Counted from the stretch's first letter, positions 1 to 8,082 are shown. The stretch: DNA of 64,000 nucleotides from Clostridium cylindrosporum DSM 605 (GCF_001047375.1 NZ_LFVU01000003.1:62001-126000); one strand, 5' to 3'. Notes: generated by a model not told the origin, from the letters alone. Numbers and translations are program-made.

Positions 1-257
1 TTGTTAACTTTTGTAAAGGTATTCAAAAGGGTTCACCTGTTGATTCCTTTGTAGAGTGTGAACCTTGGGAAATGCCAGGTTATACAAGTAAAGTTATTAT
101 GGCAGCAGGGGCATTTAATCAAGGGTCATCAATTGAACTAAGTGCAGATGGTCCGATTCGTGAGCCATATATAGCTTATATGCAAGGTGGACTTACATTT
201 GACCATGGAAAAACAGGTGTTATGATAGGACTTTCAAATGTTCTAAATAACAAGTAA
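1..257 (+). CDS. Methionine gamma-lyase-family (YnbB/aluminium-resistance type) protein, C-terminal part
   Basis: The reading frame is open from base 3 and ends with TAA at 257, so this is the 3' end of a gene that begins before the window. The visible 84 or so residues contain the segments GSSIELSADGPIREPY and QGGLTFDHGKTGV, which I recognise from the C-terminus of the PLP-dependent YnbB family (often called aluminium resistance protein). The PLP lysine lies outside the window, so enzyme activity cannot be judged. In many clostridia this gene lies close to lexA, which fits the lexA gene 5.5 kb downstream. The ATG at position 72 is internal, not the start. Confidence 0.75.
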   Translation, partial: VNFCKGIQKGSPVDSFVECEPWEMPGYTSKVIMAAGAFNQGSSIELSADGPIREPYIAYMQGGLTFDHGKTGVMIGLSNVLNNK

Positions 258-344
258 TTCTTAAATTAAAGGTAACTTAAAATAGTTTAAAATAATCTGC
301 TTTAATATCATACTTAACTATTTAAGGACGGAAGGGTGTGGAAA

Positions 345-1724
345 ATGCTTAGCATATTTAAAGAGTTGTTTACTAGGGAAGAATTACTTAAAGGGAATTT
401 TGGAATAGAAAGAGAAGCTCTAAGGGTAAGTGAAAATGGAGATCTATCAACAAAGAACCATCCTAAGATTTTTGGGAAAAAATTAGAGAACCCTTATGTT
501 ACAGTAGATTTTGCAGAAAGTCAGGTAGAGATGATAACCCCAATATATCAATATATTGGAGATGTATATAATTGCCTAGACAAACTTTATGATTATGTAG
601 CTGTAAATATTGAAGATGAATATCTTTGGCCACAATCTATGCCTTGTAGAATTAATGATTATAGGAATATTAAGGTTGCAGACTTTGAAGACACTAATGG
701 TGGACAAGATGCAAAAAAATATAGACAGCAACTTGTAGTTAAGTATGGTGCGAAAAAGCAGTTGATATCAGGTATTCACTATAATTTTTCATTTAGTGAG
801 GAAGTAGTAAGAAAATTATATGATTATTTTGGTGAAGAAAGCTATAGGGAGTTTAAAGATAAGTTTTATCTAAGAATAGCAAGAAATTACCTAAGATATA
901 GATGGCTTATAGTATATTTGTTAGGATCAACACCAATAGTACATGAAACCTTTGATGAAAAATGTGTAAAGAAGCTAGAAAAATGGGGAAATGAAGAATT
1001 TTCGAATTTAAATTCAATTTCATATAGAAATAGTGAGTATGGGTACGAAAACCTAGTAGACATATATCCAAACTATAATAGTGTAGATGAATATGTTGAA
1101 AGTATAGAGGAATTCATAAATAAGGGACTTCTTTATAATCATAAGGAACTTTATTCTCAGGTAAGATTAAAGGCTAAGGATAATACTAGGTTTTTGGAAT
1201 CTTTAAAATATGATGGTATTAATTATCTTGAAATTAGAAGCATTGATATTAATCCATATAAAAAAGCAGGAATATGCCTTAATGATTTAAAATTTCTTCA
1301 TATTTTTGTTATATTTCTTTGTATTAAAGAGGAATCAGATTATAAAATGTGGCAACAAGATGCTGCATTTAATCAAAGGGAAATAGCTAAGTATGGTCTT
1401 GCTGATATTAGCTTAAAAAAAGATGGGAAGAATATTGATAGGTTATCATATTCAAGGGAAATACTACGAGAAATTGAGAACATTAATAAATTCTTTGGAC
1501 TTTATGAAGAGGAAGTAATAAAAGATAAGATAAATAAAACAGAAAATACTGAACTAACATATGCGTATAAAATTAAACATCATGTTGAAAAGTATGGATA
1601 TGTAGAACATAACATAAATCTTGCAAAACAGCATGTAAAGAAAGTTACATATAAAGAAGATTTTATGAATTTAAAGGAAAAGTACATTTATAAGATAGAT
1701 GAAAAGCTTATAGGTAGTATATAA
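345..1724 (+). CDS. gshA: Glutamate-cysteine ligase, single-domain paralogue of the adjacent GshAB
   Basis: 459 residues, predicted to ligate glutamate and cysteine to gamma-glutamylcysteine. It is collinear with the first ~450 residues of the next gene's product and keeps the same signatures: FGIEREALRV, DFAESQVEMITP, WPQSMPC and GIHYNFSFSE. It has no C-terminal ATP-grasp domain, so it cannot make glutathione alone. The start is taken at ATG 345 because GGAAGG (330-335) sits 9 bases upstream; the GTG at 336 lies against that site. A hairpin terminator follows, so it is probably transcribed apart from gshAB. It may supply extra gamma-glutamylcysteine, or be a degraded copy; the intact frame and ribosome site argue for a working gene. 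Confidence 0.85.
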   Translation: MLSIFKELFTREELLKGNFGIEREALRVSENGDLSTKNHPKIFGKKLENPYVTVDFAESQVEMITPIYQYIGDVYNCLDKLYDYVAVNIEDEYLWPQSMPCRINDYRNIKVADFEDTNGGQDAKKYRQQLVVKYGAKKQLISGIHYNFSFSEEVVRKLYDYFGEESYREFKDKFYLRIARNYLRYRWLIVYLLGSTPIVHETFDEKCVKKLEKWGNEEFSNLNSISYRNSEYGYENLVDIYPNYNSVDEYVESIEEFINKGLLYNHKELYSQVRLKAKDNTRFLESLKYDGINYLEIRSIDINPYKKAGICLNDLKFLHIFVIFLCIKEESDYKMWQQDAAFNQREIAKYGLADISLKKDGKNIDRLSYSREILREIENINKFFGLYEEEVIKDKINKTENTELTYAYKIKHHVEKYGYVEHNINLAKQHVKKVTYKEDFMNLKEKYIYKIDEKLIGSI

Positions 1725-1748
1725 ATTAAAGAATTTGATATATAATCT

Positions 1749-1775
1749 AAGCTAGAGTATACGCTCTAGCTTTTT
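1749..1775 (+). terminator. Intrinsic terminator after gshA-type gene
   Basis: A 9-bp stem AAGCTAGAG/CTCTAGCTT with a 6-base loop runs straight into a T run (1771-1775). It lies 25 bases past the stop of the first ligase gene. Confidence 0.8.
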
Positions 1776-1853
1776 AGATATTAAACTTAAGTATCTAAAA
1801 GTAAAAAGCACATAAACTAAGTTAAAAATTGATATAAACTCGGAAGGTGTAAA

Positions 1854-4160
1854 ATGCTAAATATATATAAGAATTTATTTAATAAAAATGAACTTCTAAA
1901 TGGAAACTTTGGTCTAGAACGTGAAGCACTTAGGGTAGATTCAAATGGATATATTTCCTTTAAAGAGCATCCAAGTGTTCTAGGAGATAAAATAGATAAT
2001 CCATATATTACAACTGATTTTTCAGAAAGTCAGGTTGAAATGATAACTCCTGCACTATCAACATTAGCTGAAGCAAGGGATTTTTTAGAGGTTCTTTATG
2101 ATATTGTTTCAAATGAAATAGAAGATGAATATCTATGGCCGCAATCTATGCCATGTGATATTCCTCTAGATGGTAATATTCCTGTAGCTAATTTTGGAGA
2201 CGGTGAAGAGGGGAAAAATGCAACAGAATATAGGCAAAATCTTCTTGAAAAATATGGAGGTAAAAAACAGCTTATATCAGGAATTCACTATAACTTTTCC
2301 TTTAAAGAAAATATTATTGAAAAACTTTATAGTAATTTAGGAGAGGGTAAGTCCTATAAACAGTTTAAGAATGAATTCTATCTTAAAATTGCAAGAAATT
2401 ATCTAAGATATAGATGGCTTCTTATTTATCTATTAGGTGGTACACCTGTACTACATGAGAGTTATTCTGATAAGTGCCTTAAAATTTTACAAAGGATATC
2501 ACATGAAAGCTATACAAGTAAAGGTGTAATATCTATAAGAAATAGTGAATGTGGTTATGAAAATAAAATAGACTTATTTCCAAGCTATTCAAGTGTAGAA
2601 TCTCATGTAAAAAGCATCATTAACTTTATTGACAAGGGAGTCATTGAGAATAGCAAAGAATTATATAGTCAAGTAAGGTTAAAGTCTAAGGATAATAAAA
2701 ATCTTATTGAATCTTTATTAAGGGATGGTGTACAGTATCTAGAAATAAGAAGTATAGATATAAATCCATTTGAAAAATCAGGAATTTCAATTGAAGACTT
2801 GAGGTTTATTCACTTATTTGTTATCTATTTATCTATAAAAGAAGAAAATAACTATGATTTATGGCAGGAAGAAGGGCTATTTAACCAAAGAGCTATAGCA
2901 AAGTATGGACAGGATAAAATAGAACTAAAAAGAGATGGGAATTTAGTAGATAAAAATGAATATGCTTTAGAAATACTCTCTGAGATTGAAAGAATTAATA
3001 AGGAATTATCTCTTGGAGAAAATGATAATATAGAAAGAATAAGAAACAAAGTACTTAGTTCATCACTTACATATGCAAATAAAATAACTGAAAAAACTAA
3101 AGAAGAAGGCTATATAAAGGCTAATATGAGTTTAGCTAAAGCTTATAAAGATAGTGCATATCAAAATAGATTTAAAATGGTAGGATTTGAAGATATGGAG
3201 CTTTCAACTCAAATTCTTATGAAAGAATCTATTAAAAGAGGAATTACAGTTGATATTTTAGATAGGAAGGAAAACTTTATTTCTCTTTCAAAGGGAAATA
3301 AGAAAGAATATATAAAGCAGGCAACAGAAACATCAATGGACAGTTATTCTACAGTTCTAATGATGGAGAATAAGGTAGTAACTAAGAAGGTGTTAAAAGA
3401 GCATGGAATTAGAGTGCCACTTGGAGAAGAATTTGATAGTTTGGATGATGCGATTTCTTCTGTTAAAAGGTTTATTAATACTCCAGTAGTTATAAAACCT
3501 AAGAGTACTAACTTTGGAATTGGTATAAGTATATTCCCAGATGGAACAAGAGCAAGTGACCTTATAAAGGCATTTGAAATTGCATTTGAAAATGATGTAA
3601 CTGTTCTTATAGAAGAATTTATTAAGGGGAAAGAATTTAGGTTTCTTGTTATAGGAGACGAAGTTGCAGGAGTATTAAATAGAGTACCTGCAAATGTAAT
3701 TGGAAACGGTACAATGAATATTGAAGAGCTTGTAGAAGAAAAGAATAAAAGTTACTTAAGAGGAAAAGGATATAAGACACCTCTTGAAAAGATTAAACTT
3801 GATAAGCATGTAGATTTATTCTTAAGCCAAAGAGGTCTAGATACAAAATATATACCAAAGGTAGATGAAATTGTATATTTAAGAGAAAATTCTAATATAA
3901 GCACAGGTGGAGACAGTATTGATTATACTGATACTATGCCTCAAAGATTTAAGGATATAGCTGTAGCCTCTGCAAGAGCAGTAGATGCAAAAATATGTGG
4001 AGTAGACCTTATGATAGAGGACTATACAGATAAAAATTCCCCATATGCAATAATAGAACTAAACTTCAATCCTGCAATACACATTCATTCATTCCCTTAT
4101 AAAGGAGTAGAAAGAAAAATTGCAGAAAAAGTACTAAGACTGCTTGGGTTTGTAAAATAA
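1854..4160 (+). CDS. gshAB: Bifunctional glutamate-cysteine ligase / glutathione synthetase (GshAB, GshF)
   Basis: 768 residues, the usual length of the fused Gram-positive enzyme that makes glutathione from glutamate, cysteine and glycine in the cytoplasm. Residues 1 to ~450 are the glutamate-cysteine ligase domain (WPQSMPC at 95-101, GIHYNFSF at 143-150). From about residue 490 a cyanophycin-synthetase-like ATP-grasp domain follows, with VIKPKSTNFGIGISIF, VLIEEFIKGKEFRFLV and the metal-binding end region IIELNFNPAIHIHSF. Start ATG 1854 follows GGAAGG (1842-1847), the same leader as the paralogue upstream. The two genes look like a tandem duplication, with the upstream copy lacking the second domain. 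Confidence 0.95.
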   Translation: MLNIYKNLFNKNELLNGNFGLEREALRVDSNGYISFKEHPSVLGDKIDNPYITTDFSESQVEMITPALSTLAEARDFLEVLYDIVSNEIEDEYLWPQSMPCDIPLDGNIPVANFGDGEEGKNATEYRQNLLEKYGGKKQLISGIHYNFSFKENIIEKLYSNLGEGKSYKQFKNEFYLKIARNYLRYRWLLIYLLGGTPVLHESYSDKCLKILQRISHESYTSKGVISIRNSECGYENKIDLFPSYSSVESHVKSIINFIDKGVIENSKELYSQVRLKSKDNKNLIESLLRDGVQYLEIRSIDINPFEKSGISIEDLRFIHLFVIYLSIKEENNYDLWQEEGLFNQRAIAKYGQDKIELKRDGNLVDKNEYALEILSEIERINKELSLGENDNIERIRNKVLSSSLTYANKITEKTKEEGYIKANMSLAKAYKDSAYQNRFKMVGFEDMELSTQILMKESIKRGITVDILDRKENFISLSKGNKKEYIKQATETSMDSYSTVLMMENKVVTKKVLKEHGIRVPLGEEFDSLDDAISSVKRFINTPVVIKPKSTNFGIGISIFPDGTRASDLIKAFEIAFENDVTVLIEEFIKGKEFRFLVIGDEVAGVLNRVPANVIGNGTMNIEELVEEKNKSYLRGKGYKTPLEKIKLDKHVDLFLSQRGLDTKYIPKVDEIVYLRENSNISTGGDSIDYTDTMPQRFKDIAVASARAVDAKICGVDLMIEDYTDKNSPYAIIELNFNPAIHIHSFPYKGVERKIAEKVLRLLGFVK

Positions 4161-4168
4161 AGATTAAA

Positions 4169-4224
4169 GAAGGAGTCGTTTTAAAATGATTTTAGAGAAT
4201 CGTTTTGAAACAGCTCCTTTTCTA
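4169..4224. terminator. Bidirectional terminator between convergent genes
   Basis: A long hairpin of about 20 bp with some G-U pairs: the arms begin AAGGAG (4170) and end CTCCTT (to 4219), with a 7-base loop. It lies between gshAB (+) and the FAD oxidoreductase (-) and can serve both. Confidence 0.75.
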
Positions 4225-4228
4225 ATTT

Positions 4229-5446
4229 TTAAGAATCAAATCTATCTACTTTAAATAAGTCTAAATCAGTATTATAGCTACCTTTATATAAGTTAGGTAA
4301 CATTAATCCTCCTAAAATTGCAAATAGGATTCCATTTGCACCGTAGCCGAGACAATACAAAAGTTTATCTTGTTTAGGATCTTTTCCAATAAAGCCTAGG
4401 TTATCCTTAGTAGATGCAAATGTGCCACAATATTTATACTCAATCTGTATATTAGGTATACTTGGAAACATATGTTTAATCTTTTGTTCAAGTATATCAT
4501 AACTTTCTCTAGCAGCTTTTTCATTAAATATATCAGGTAAGAAGGAGATATCCTCACCGCCTGCAATTATTCTATTATCGTTTGTGGTTCTAAAGTAATT
4601 ATATGTTCCCTTATTATCGCGGATAAGCGCATTATTATGCCAGCCCTTAATTTCTTTCAATGGCTTTGTAGCAACATTGAAAGTCGTATACTTTGTTCCA
4701 AAATTTCTATTTGTAAAAAGGGAGGTATTATATCCTGTTGCAACTATTAAAATCTTTCCTTTAACTTTGTGATTATATTTTGTTATAGCTTCAACTTCAT
4801 TTTCAAGGAAATTTACATCTATTACCTCGGAATTTTCATAGACCCTTAAACCATTTTGAGTAGAAGCATCAAGTAGTTGATGTGTAAATTTATAGGGATC
4901 AAGCTCTGCTCCACCATTAATAGAATATACACCTGCCTCTACATTAAAACTAAATGGGTTGTTTGATGGAGTAATAAATTCAACATCAAAGCCACTATCT
5001 TGTCTTAATTTATATTCATTTTCAACTTGGTTATATTCTAGAGACTTAGAAGTATAAAATAAGGTGTCCCTAACTTTATAGTCACATTTATTTCCGTATG
5101 CATCTATAAAATCTTTTATTTCATCTAGAGCTTTAAGTCCAAGTTTATAAGCATTTATAAACTTATCTAAGGAACCGTAGTTTTTAAGTTCTTCAAGTCT
5201 AGAATCCAATTCGTATTGAAGTAGGGAAGTAGTTATTCCTGTACTACAGTGGGCAATTCTGCTTTTCTCAAGTACAACAGAAGGAATTCCGTTTTTTGTA
5301 AAGTAATATCCTAAAATTGCACCTGTAGCACCTCCACCAACTATTATAACTTCAGTTTCTATGTCCTTTACAAGATAAGGATATTGTTTTGGAACGGTAT
5401 TAATGCAATTGAATATAGATTTTCCTCTAACATATGGTATACTCAT
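4229..5446 (-). CDS. FAD-dependent oxidoreductase, DAO (D-amino-acid/glycine oxidase) family
   Basis: 405 residues. An N-terminal Rossmann dinucleotide fold is clear (EVIIVGGGATGAILGYY near residues 28-44), followed by the DAO substrate domain and a C-terminal FAD segment (YGANGILFAILGG). The family oxidises amines or amino acids; the substrate cannot be read from sequence, although the spacing resembles gamma-glutamylputrescine-oxidase-type proteins. No Rieske cysteines are present. Start ATG follows AAGGAG at good spacing. It stands alone between terminators, convergent with gshAB. Confidence 0.8.
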   Translation of the reverse strand: MSIPYVRGKSIFNCINTVPKQYPYLVKDIETEVIIVGGGATGAILGYYFTKNGIPSVVLEKSRIAHCSTGITTSLLQYELDSRLEELKNYGSLDKFINAYKLGLKALDEIKDFIDAYGNKCDYKVRDTLFYTSKSLEYNQVENEYKLRQDSGFDVEFITPSNNPFSFNVEAGVYSINGGAELDPYKFTHQLLDASTQNGLRVYENSEVIDVNFLENEVEAITKYNHKVKGKILIVATGYNTSLFTNRNFGTKYTTFNVATKPLKEIKGWHNNALIRDNKGTYNYFRTTNDNRIIAGGEDISFLPDIFNEKAARESYDILEQKIKHMFPSIPNIQIEYKYCGTFASTKDNLGFIGKDPKQDKLLYCLGYGANGILFAILGGLMLPNLYKGSYNTDLDLFKVDRFDS

Positions 5447-5518
5447 AACTTACTCCTTAAAAAGTTTTATATGTATTTATGATTTTCAAAAGGGAATAAG
5501 TTTATTCGCAAATTAAAA

Positions 5519-5677
5519 TTAGTTAAGAATAGTAAAATAACCAGCTATTCCTGTAAGTGAAAAGGGAAAGCTGGTTATTGGTTTTGTCTTTAATTTTCTG
5601 TTTTTAAATAAATTATATGTATAATATATAAGAAAGCAAGTTGAAATACACATAGAAATAAAAAGTATAAAAGACAT
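5519..5677 (-). CDS. Small putative membrane protein (52 aa) downstream of lexA
   Basis: A 52-codon frame starting at ATG 5677, with AAGGA at 5693-5689 (11 bases before the start). It begins 39 bases after the lexA stop on the same strand. The first ~20 residues (MSFILFISMCISTCFLIYY) form one hydrophobic helix, followed by a basic stretch KNRKLKTK. I recognise no family. The end of the frame runs through the hairpin at 5536-5579. Co-transcription with lexA would place it under SOS control, as a small membrane SOS protein such as a division inhibitor, but this is inference and the frame may be fortuitous. Confidence 0.4.
   Translation of the reverse strand: MSFILFISMCISTCFLIYYTYNLFKNRKLKTKPITSFPFSLTGIAGYFTILN
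5536..5579 (-). terminator. Terminator of the lexA transcript
   Basis: Stem AATAACCAGCT (5536-5546) with AGCTGGTTATT (5569-5579), 11 bp, with further TTCC/GGAA pairing inside. On the minus strand it is followed by TTTTACTATT. It overlaps the 3' end of the 52-aa frame. Confidence 0.65.
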
Positions 5678-5716
5678 AGTATGTAATTCCTTTTTAGTAA
5701 GTATTTTTATAACGTG

Positions 5717-6331
5717 TTATTTCATAGATCTAAAAAGGCCTACGGCTTTTCCAAGTATAGAACATTCCTTTACTATTATGTCATCCATAGAAGCATTTTC
5801 AGGTCTTAACACAAAATAATCCTCTTTTTTGTAGAATCTTTTAACCGTAGCACTGTCTTCAATTAAAGCCACAACTATATCTCCATTATTAGCAGTTAAA
5901 GATGTTTCGAATATAAGATAATCTCCATTATTAATTCCTGCTTCAATCATACTTTCGCCTTTAACTTCAAGCATAAATAGTTTATTATTAGACTTTATGT
6001 AGTCGAGAGGAATAGGGAAGGTGTCTATAACATTTTCTATAGCTAGAATAGGTTCCCCTGCTGCAACTTCTCCTACAATTGGTACACTAACTATTTCACG
6101 TCTCATTTTTGAGTCCTCGATTATTTCAATAGCACGTGGTTTGGTAGGATCTTTTCTAATTGCACCTTTTTTTTCCAAAGCTGTTAGATGAGCGTGGACG
6201 GTTGAAGTGCTCTTAAAGCCTAATGCAGAACAAATTTCTCGAACAGATGGGGGATAGCCCTTAGAATAAACTTCTTTGCGAATATATTCTAGTACTTTTT
6301 CCTGCTTATCAGTTAGGTCTATAGTTAGCAT
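5717..6331 (-). CDS. lexA: SOS repressor LexA
   Basis: 204 residues, standard length. The N-terminal winged helix-turn-helix (1-70, with PPSVREICSALGF) binds SOS boxes. The C-terminal S24 peptidase domain carries the self-cleavage site Ala91-Gly92 in EVAAGEP, catalytic Ser127 in KGESMI and Lys164 in ATVKRFY. RecA filaments stimulate cleavage. Start ATG 6331 has GGGAGA upstream. Its promoter carries a LexA box over the -35 element, so it is autoregulated. recA in this window has a box too. Confidence 0.97.
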   Translation of the reverse strand: MLTIDLTDKQEKVLEYIRKEVYSKGYPPSVREICSALGFKSTSTVHAHLTALEKKGAIRKDPTKPRAIEIIEDSKMRREIVSVPIVGEVAAGEPILAIENVIDTFPIPLDYIKSNNKLFMLEVKGESMIEAGINNGDYLIFETSLTANNGDIVVALIEDSATVKRFYKKEDYFVLRPENASMDDIIVKECSILGKAVGLFRSMK

Positions 6332-6398
6332 TTTAAGTTCTCCCTTCGTTTATACTCAGATGTACTTTAAATTATTATTACAAGTATATTTTATATCC

Positions 6399-6428
6399 AT
6401 TATATCATAGGCATCATTGTATTTGCAA
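6399..6428 (-). promoter_or_regulatory. lexA promoter
   Basis: Minus-strand -35 TTGCAA (6428-6423) and -10 TATAAT (6404-6399) with an 18-base spacer, 68 bases before the lexA start. Confidence 0.75.
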
Positions 6429-6439
6429 ACTTATGTTCG
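6426..6439. promoter_or_regulatory. LexA-binding SOS box in the lexA promoter
   Basis: On the minus strand CGAACATAAGTTTG fits the Firmicutes SOS box CGAAC-N4-GTTCG with one mismatch. It overlaps the -35 hexamer, the position expected for autorepression. Confidence 0.75.
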
Positions 6440-6671
6440 TATTAATTGGTAAAAAAACAGAATTTTAATAAAGTGAAAAAACATATCTTTATTACACTTT
6501 TTGAATATGTAGTTATGACTATATAGTTCTAATTTTTTATATAATATGACTAGTTTGAAATATGTGAAAAATAATAATATTTTTATTATTAACTATAATT
6601 TAAATATTATTAATAGAATTAAAATTGATAGATGAAGAAATATTTTAAATATTTAGAATTGAGGTTAGGGG

Positions 6672-6700
6672 TAGACAACGATGGTTAGTTTTATTAAAAT
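6672..6700 (+). promoter_or_regulatory. Putative promoter of the acidic CxxC protein gene
   Basis: TAGACA (6672-6677), 17-base spacer, TAAAAT (6695-6700), about 40 bases before the ATG. Weak match at -35. Confidence 0.4.
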
Positions 6701-6739
6701 AGGTATATTGATTATTTTTAAAAAGAGGTGAAGTATAAA

Positions 6740-7030
6740 ATGGCTTTTGATGAAAATGATATAAATGATTTATGTGACTTGGATGGTATGAGTATATGTA
6801 ATAGTTGCGGAAAGTGCATAGAGTTTGAAGATAATGATTATATGGAAATAAAAATAGAAGGAATAATAAAGGATCAGGTAGATTCCTATAGAGAATACGA
6901 GGATTTTGAAGTTTTTCAAAGGGAAAATGATGAAGAAGATGATATGCCATATGATTTTATTGAGGATCATGAGGAAATTAGAGACCAATATTATAAGGAT
7001 TTAGAGGATATATTAAATATAAATGAATAA
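6740..7030 (+). CDS. Acidic small protein with a CxxCxxC motif
   Basis: 96 residues, unrecognised. Near the N-terminus it has ICNSCGKCIEFE, a three-Cys cluster that could bind zinc or a metal. The rest is strikingly acidic (ENDEEDDMPYDFIEDHEE) and should be soluble. Start ATG 6740 is chosen because GAGGTG (6725-6730) lies 9 bases upstream; the GTG at 6728 is inside that site. It is a monocistronic plus-strand gene between lexA and xerC and ends in a strong hairpin. It may be a small clostridial protein of unknown role; no function is assigned. Confidence 0.75.
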   Translation: MAFDENDINDLCDLDGMSICNSCGKCIEFEDNDYMEIKIEGIIKDQVDSYREYEDFEVFQRENDEEDDMPYDFIEDHEEIRDQYYKDLEDILNINE

Positions 7031-7040
7031 ATAATCTATA

Positions 7041-7070
7041 AAAGGATACATAAATGATTATGTATCCTTT
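7041..7070. terminator. Hairpin terminator after the acidic protein gene
   Basis: A perfect 13-bp stem AAAGGATACATAA/TTATGTATCCTTT with a 4-base loop. On the minus strand it runs into TTTTATAG, so it can also end the xerC transcript. Confidence 0.8.
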
Positions 7071-7074
7071 AATT

Positions 7075-7102
7075 AGTTTACATAATATTATTTACGTAAA
7101 CT
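7075..7102. other. dif-like Xer recombination site candidate
   Basis: A 28-base element of 11-6-11 form: arm AGTTTACATAA (7075-7085), centre TATTAT (7086-7091), arm TTACGTAAACT (7092-7102). The first arm is identical to the XerD-side arm of Bacillus subtilis dif as I recall it (TTATGTAAACT on the other strand). The second arm differs from the usual XerC-side arm and nearly mirrors the first. It lies 2 bases past the stop of the Xer recombinase gene. Flanking bases extend the inverted repeat (7071-7106), so a terminator hairpin is the alternative reading. Confidence 0.5.
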
Positions 7103-7104
7103 AA

Positions 7105-8082
7105 TTAATCTAAATTGAAGTTTGCAAGTGGATTTGACTTTGCAGCTTTTCTAAGTTGTTCATCATCAACATGGGTATAAATTTGAGTTGTTGATATACT
7201 TTCGTGACCTAGAATCTGTTGGAGGGCTCTAATATCAACACCTCCGTGTTTATACATCAAAGTAGCTGCTGTATGTCTTAGTTTGTGAGGAGTGTACTTT
7301 GTAGAGTCAAGTCCTGCGAATTCAGCATATTTTTTTACTAGTTTTTCTACAGTTCTCTTGTTGATTCTGCGTCTTTGCTCGCTTAAAAACAATGCATCTT
7401 CGTGACCTGTGATTGGTATTGGTCTTTCTTGAAGGTAGGAATTAATAGAATTTACACAAATGGGAGGAAGGTAAACGGTTCGTTCCTTGTTTCCTTTACC
7501 TATAACTGTTAAAATATCTTCTTTAATTCTACTAATATCAATGCCTACAAGTTCTGAGAGACGTAGCCCGCAGTTAAGGAAAAGAGTAAGCATAGCAAAG
7601 TCTCTTTGTTTATTTCTGCCTACAACAGTGCCAAATACGCTTTCTAAAAGGTCTTTGCTTTCATTTAATGTTAAATAAACAGGGTGTCTTTTGTTTATTT
7701 TAGGTGATTCTAAGTCTTTGGCTGGATTATCTGTAATAAGCTTAACACGTCGCTCTAGATAAGTGAAAAAAACCCTTATAGAAGATACTTTTCTAGCTCT
7801 AGCGTAGGGGCTGTTACCCCTTGTGGTATTTACATAATTCATAAAGGAATATATATCTCCAAGTCTGATATTTTTTATAAACTCATCATCTATATCTCTA
7901 ATAGAAACTCCCTCGACATCTGAAGTTAACCTATGTTTTTGTTTTAAAACAAATTTTAAAAATAATCTTATATCTATTTTATAGCCCTCAACTGTATTTG
8001 GAGATTTTCCCTTTATAGTTGAAAGGTATCCAAGGAATTCGGTAAGCATATATGGAAGATCATCTGAGTAAATTTCTTGCAA
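7105..8082 (-). CDS. xerC: Tyrosine recombinase of the XerC/XerD family
   Basis: 325 residues. An N-terminal SAM-like core-binding domain (about 1-115) precedes the catalytic domain, which has the full set: Arg174 in CGLRLSE, Lys196/199 in GKGNKER, His266-x-x-Arg269 in HKLRH, His293 in LGHES and the nucleophile Tyr302 in IYTHV. The family resolves chromosome dimers at dif, or acts on mobile-element sites. The start is TTG 8082 with GGGG upstream; no ATG fits. Two 11-6-11 inverted-repeat sites flank the gene. The location beside lexA is familiar in clostridia. XerC versus XerD cannot be decided from this gene alone. Confidence 0.88.
   Translation of the reverse strand: MQEIYSDDLPYMLTEFLGYLSTIKGKSPNTVEGYKIDIRLFLKFVLKQKHRLTSDVEGVSIRDIDDEFIKNIRLGDIYSFMNYVNTTRGNSPYARARKVSSIRVFFTYLERRVKLITDNPAKDLESPKINKRHPVYLTLNESKDLLESVFGTVVGRNKQRDFAMLTLFLNCGLRLSELVGIDISRIKEDILTVIGKGNKERTVYLPPICVNSINSYLQERPIPITGHEDALFLSEQRRRINKRTVEKLVKKYAEFAGLDSTKYTPHKLRHTAATLMYKHGGVDIRALQQILGHESISTTQIYTHVDDEQLRKAAKSNPLANFNLD

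Larger units (their letters stand above)
6332..6739. other. Divergent intergenic region between lexA and the acidic small gene
   Basis: 408 bases, very AT-rich. It holds the lexA promoter and SOS box (6399-6439) and a likely plus-strand promoter (6672-6700). Between 6470 and 6660 there are only short AT inverted repeats, such as AAAGTG/CACTTT, and no credible ORF. Confidence 0.7.

Noticed and set aside
336-344. GTG start for the gshA-type gene
   Set aside because: GTG 336 abuts the ribosome site. ATG 345 has the same spacing as the paralogue.
4229-4240. rRNA, tRNA or CRISPR content anywhere in the window
   Set aside because: Reading both strands I found no tRNA-like clover-leaf with CCA-proximal features, no rRNA segments and no regularly spaced repeats. 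This is a visual judgement, not a covariance-model search.
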